64,000 bases of DNA from an uncultured Polaribacter sp. Lineage in GTDB: Bacteria; Bacteroidota; Bacteroidia; Flavobacteriales; Flavobacteriaceae. The first letter of the stretch is position 1; the number at the start of each line of letters is the position of its first letter. The notes below the pieces were generated by a model. That model was not told the origin of the DNA. It did no database searches and saw only the letters and a list, made by a program, of their open reading frames with translations. The position numbers and the translations under genes are program-made. Location of the stretch: the NCBI RefSeq assembly GCF_947500975.1, contig NZ_CANMUE010000003.1, positions 62,001 through 126,000 of the forward strand, in the 5' to 3' direction. Positions 61,950 through 64,000 of this stretch are shown piece by piece.

Positions 61950-62123
61950 CTAAGTCGTTTTTTTTTCTGCTTTTAAAAGATAAAGTGTGTCTTTTTCGAT
62001 TTCTACAGTTTGTTTTGTAGGTTCAGTTTTATTTAAAGAAGTATTTATAGATATTATAGTAATAAAGATTCCTGTAAGGAAAATAAAAGCGAATAAACCG
62101 ATAATTTTTTTAAGATTCTTCAT
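61950..62123 (-). CDS. Small single-helix membrane protein, 57 residues
   Basis: 57 residues from ATG 62123. MKNLKKIIGLFAFIFLTGIF is a positively charged start followed by a membrane helix; the rest is a short polar tail with NKTEPTKQTVEIEKDTLYL. No domain recognised. It may be conserved in the rnr/rpiB neighbourhood, but that is not established here. Confidence 0.55.
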   Translation of the reverse strand: MKNLKKIIGLFAFIFLTGIFITIISINTSLNKTEPTKQTVEIEKDTLYLLKAEKKTT

Positions 62124-62238
62124 TCTAAAATTATTACTTCTTATTATAAAGACGTAGTATTTAAGAAAACGTTACATATTTTTTTAAGATTTTTTTAACT
62201 TTTTATTATGAACTTGGTTTTTAATTATATTTTAAAAA

Positions 62239-63147
62239 TTAATTAACTATAAAATTAATTGCTTTTTTAATAATATTAAAAGTTACTTTTCCAGTTCCAA
62301 TTATTTCTCCATCAGCTTGAATAAAAGGAGCTGAATTTTTAGGAGTTATAGTTATTTCTTTTGTTTTATATAAATCTACTTTTTTATGATGTACTATATT
62401 ACCATTGTATAATTTTCTAATGTTTAAAATTAAATCGAATATTGTTAAATTTTTAGCAACAGTAATATCAAATAAACCATCATTAGTGTTTACATTATTT
62501 GTAAACATCATACCACCACCAGAAAATTTACAAATTCCTACTAAAGTCATTAAACAATTTTCTTCTAGTTTTTTATCATTAAAATTAATTTTAAATACAG
62601 CTTTTTTATAAAATAATAAACCTGCTAAACCAGCTAATAAGTATCCTATACTTCCTAATTTTTTTATAGTATTCATTTTATTAACGATATAACCATCATA
62701 CCCTATACCAGCTACATTATTAAAATAAGAAACTACTTTATTTTCTTTTTTTATGATTCCAATATCTTGTAAAATTGTTTTTTTTTGCTGAATAATTTTA
62801 ATAGCTTTTTTAATGTTTTTAGGAATATTATAAGTTTTTATCCAATCGTTTCCTGTACCTAAAGGAATCACCCCAATAGTTATATCAGAAGTTTTTGTGT
62901 ATGTTTGCATCATTATTGCATTTACAACATGATGTAAGGTACCATCTCCACCAACAGAAATTATGTTTCTAAATCCTTTTTTAATAGCATTTTGTACCAA
63001 TTCTATTTCATGTTTAGAAAATTTTGTAAAAGCAAAAGAATAATTAATATTCTTAGCGTTTAGTAATTGCTTAATTTCTTTCCAATATTTATTTCCATCA
63101 CCATTTCCAGATAAAGGATTTACAATTACAAACCAAGAATTAGTCAT
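62239..63147 (-). CDS. Diacylglycerol-kinase-family lipid kinase
   Basis: 302 residues from ATG 63147; a longer frame exists but begins with an improbable Phe-rich stretch. VIVNPLSGNGDG and GGDGTLHHVVNAIM, with GVIPLGTGNDWIKTY, are the DAGK catalytic motifs. Phosphorylates diacylglycerol or related lipids. The family also includes sphingosine kinase-like enzymes. The C-terminal end KKAINFIVN is typical. Divergent from rnr. Confidence 0.88.
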   Translation of the reverse strand: MTNSWFVIVNPLSGNGDGNKYWKEIKQLLNAKNINYSFAFTKFSKHEIELVQNAIKKGFRNIISVGGDGTLHHVVNAIMMQTYTKTSDITIGVIPLGTGNDWIKTYNIPKNIKKAIKIIQQKKTILQDIGIIKKENKVVSYFNNVAGIGYDGYIVNKMNTIKKLGSIGYLLAGLAGLLFYKKAVFKINFNDKKLEENCLMTLVGICKFSGGGMMFTNNVNTNDGLFDITVAKNLTIFDLILNIRKLYNGNIVHHKKVDLYKTKEITITPKNSAPFIQADGEIIGTGKVTFNIIKKAINFIVN

Positions 63148-63260
63148 AAAATAATAATTAATAAACAACCAAAATACAAAATAGAAGCATAACATTTTTT
63201 TAATACTTAAATGATCTATTTTAATCGTAATTTGGTAACATATAAAAGAAGTAAAAATTA

Positions 63261-64000
63261 ATGAAAAAAAAGAAGAAAGGAATTTTTAAAAAGAAAGGTA
63301 ATGTTGTAAAAGACTTAACTAGAAATATTTTTAAAGTTTTAAATGAAGACAGTAGTAAATCATATAATTATAAACAAATTGCCTCAAAATTAAAAATTTC
63401 TGATACAGATGGTAAAAACCAAATTATAAAGAAATTAGCAGAATTAACTTTTGATAAAAAGATTAAAGAAGTAGATAGAGGTAAATTTCAAATAAATATT
63501 AATAAAAAATATTCTGTAGGTACTTTAGATGTAACTTCTAACGGAAACGGATATTTTATTACTGATGATTATGAAGAGGATGTTTTTATACCAAATATTA
63601 ATCTTGGTAAAGGATTACATCAAGATACCGTTAAAGCGTTTGTATATGCAAAACGTAACGGAAAGAAATTAGAAGGAGAAGTTGTAGAAATTTTAGAACG
63701 TGCAAAAACTGAATTTGTAGGTGTTTTTCAAAAACATAAAACCAAACCTTTTGGTTTTGTAATTCCTGATAATCATAAAATGTATGCAGATATTTTTATA
63801 TCAGAAAATAAAATAAATGGCGCAGAAGATGGTGATAAAGTACAAGCTATAATTTCTGATTGGCCAAAAAACTCTAAAAATCCGTTCGGAAAAATAACCG
63901 CAGTTCTTGGTAAACCAGGAGAACATAATACAGAAATGCATTCTATTTTATTAGAATACGATTTACCTTATGAATTTCCAGAAGAAGTACAAAGAGATGC
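63261..64000 (+). CDS. rnr: Ribonuclease R, N-terminal part (partial)
   Basis: Starts at ATG 63261 and runs off the window, so it is partial. MKKKKKGIFKKKGNVVKDLT is a basic N-terminal extension, then a helix-turn-helix-like region (YNYKQIASKLKISDTDGKNQ), then the first cold-shock/OB domain with SVGTLDVTSNGNGYFI and FGFVIPDNHKMYADIFI, as in RNase R. Degrades structured RNA. Its neighbour rpiB supports the assignment. Confidence 0.85.
   Translation, partial: MKKKKKGIFKKKGNVVKDLTRNIFKVLNEDSSKSYNYKQIASKLKISDTDGKNQIIKKLAELTFDKKIKEVDRGKFQININKKYSVGTLDVTSNGNGYFITDDYEEDVFIPNINLGKGLHQDTVKAFVYAKRNGKKLEGEVVEILERAKTEFVGVFQKHKTKPFGFVIPDNHKMYADIFISENKINGAEDGDKVQAIISDWPKNSKNPFGKITAVLGKPGEHNTEMHSILLEYDLPYEFPEEVQRD

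Overview
The window looks like chromosomal DNA of a marine Flavobacteriaceae bacterium, close to Polaribacter or Tenacibaculum; the genus is an inference. The grounds are the very low G+C, promoters with the flavobacterial TAnnTTTG -7 element, several proteins with type IX secretion (T9SS) C-terminal sorting domains, the particular set of flavobacterial conserved proteins, and a carbonic anhydrase/SulP cluster of the kind known in marine flavobacteria. No rRNA, tRNA or CRISPR array was recognised.

Layout. 1-4685: two SulP-type anion transporters, each followed by a beta-carbonic anhydrase, with a UspA-like protein in the first unit; probably bicarbonate uptake and hydration. 4664-14142: housekeeping and envelope genes (CvpA, SDR, TlpA-like thioredoxin, EamA exporter, YraN, LD-carboxypeptidase, metG, a sodium/solute symporter). 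14316-20136: two tandem subtilisin-like lipoproteins and a prolyl-oligopeptidase-like lipoprotein, followed by a 650-base stretch holding remnants of a HlyD-type export protein and of a small double-glycine peptide. 20790-29454: a short SSB, an HNH-like protein, CBS protein, M28 peptidase, threonine-dehydrogenase-like SDR, an orphan ABC ATPase and a GreA-C-like protein. 29451-35392: a secreted PL6 alginate-lyase-like enzyme divergent from a 1030-residue repetitive T9SS protein and a 59-residue small protein, with a perfect palindromic operator-like site between them. 35486-49292: ordinary metabolism (FAD oxidoreductase, dinB, gdhA, pheS, NhaC, MFS, gpsA, dut), interrupted at 43043-43684 by a GIY-YIG nuclease gene embedded in about 85-base palindromic repeat units; two related units lie at 60735-61335.

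49906-54766 is the main accessory region. About 330 bases spanning the end of a PspC-like gene and most of a GNAT gene are present twice as direct repeats. Between them sit a TPR/LuxR-type regulator, a bshC fragment, a decayed IS982 transposase and a lipoprotein gene flanked by 11-base inverted repeats. The left GNAT copy is truncated and has an internal stop. 54837-64000: recA, a T9SS protein, an RluE-like pseudouridine synthase that apparently starts at ATT, a metzincin-type lipoprotein, ElaA-like GNAT, rpiB, an AT-rich 614-base gap with DnaA-box-like motifs, a 57-residue membrane protein, a lipid kinase and the start of rnr.

The strongest candidates for something undescribed are the GIY-YIG gene with its repeat family, the direct-repeat-bounded island, the palindromic operator with the PL6/T9SS/small-protein locus, and the relic peptide-export locus beside the S8/S9 lipoproteases. 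Family assignments are by motif reading only; no database search was run.
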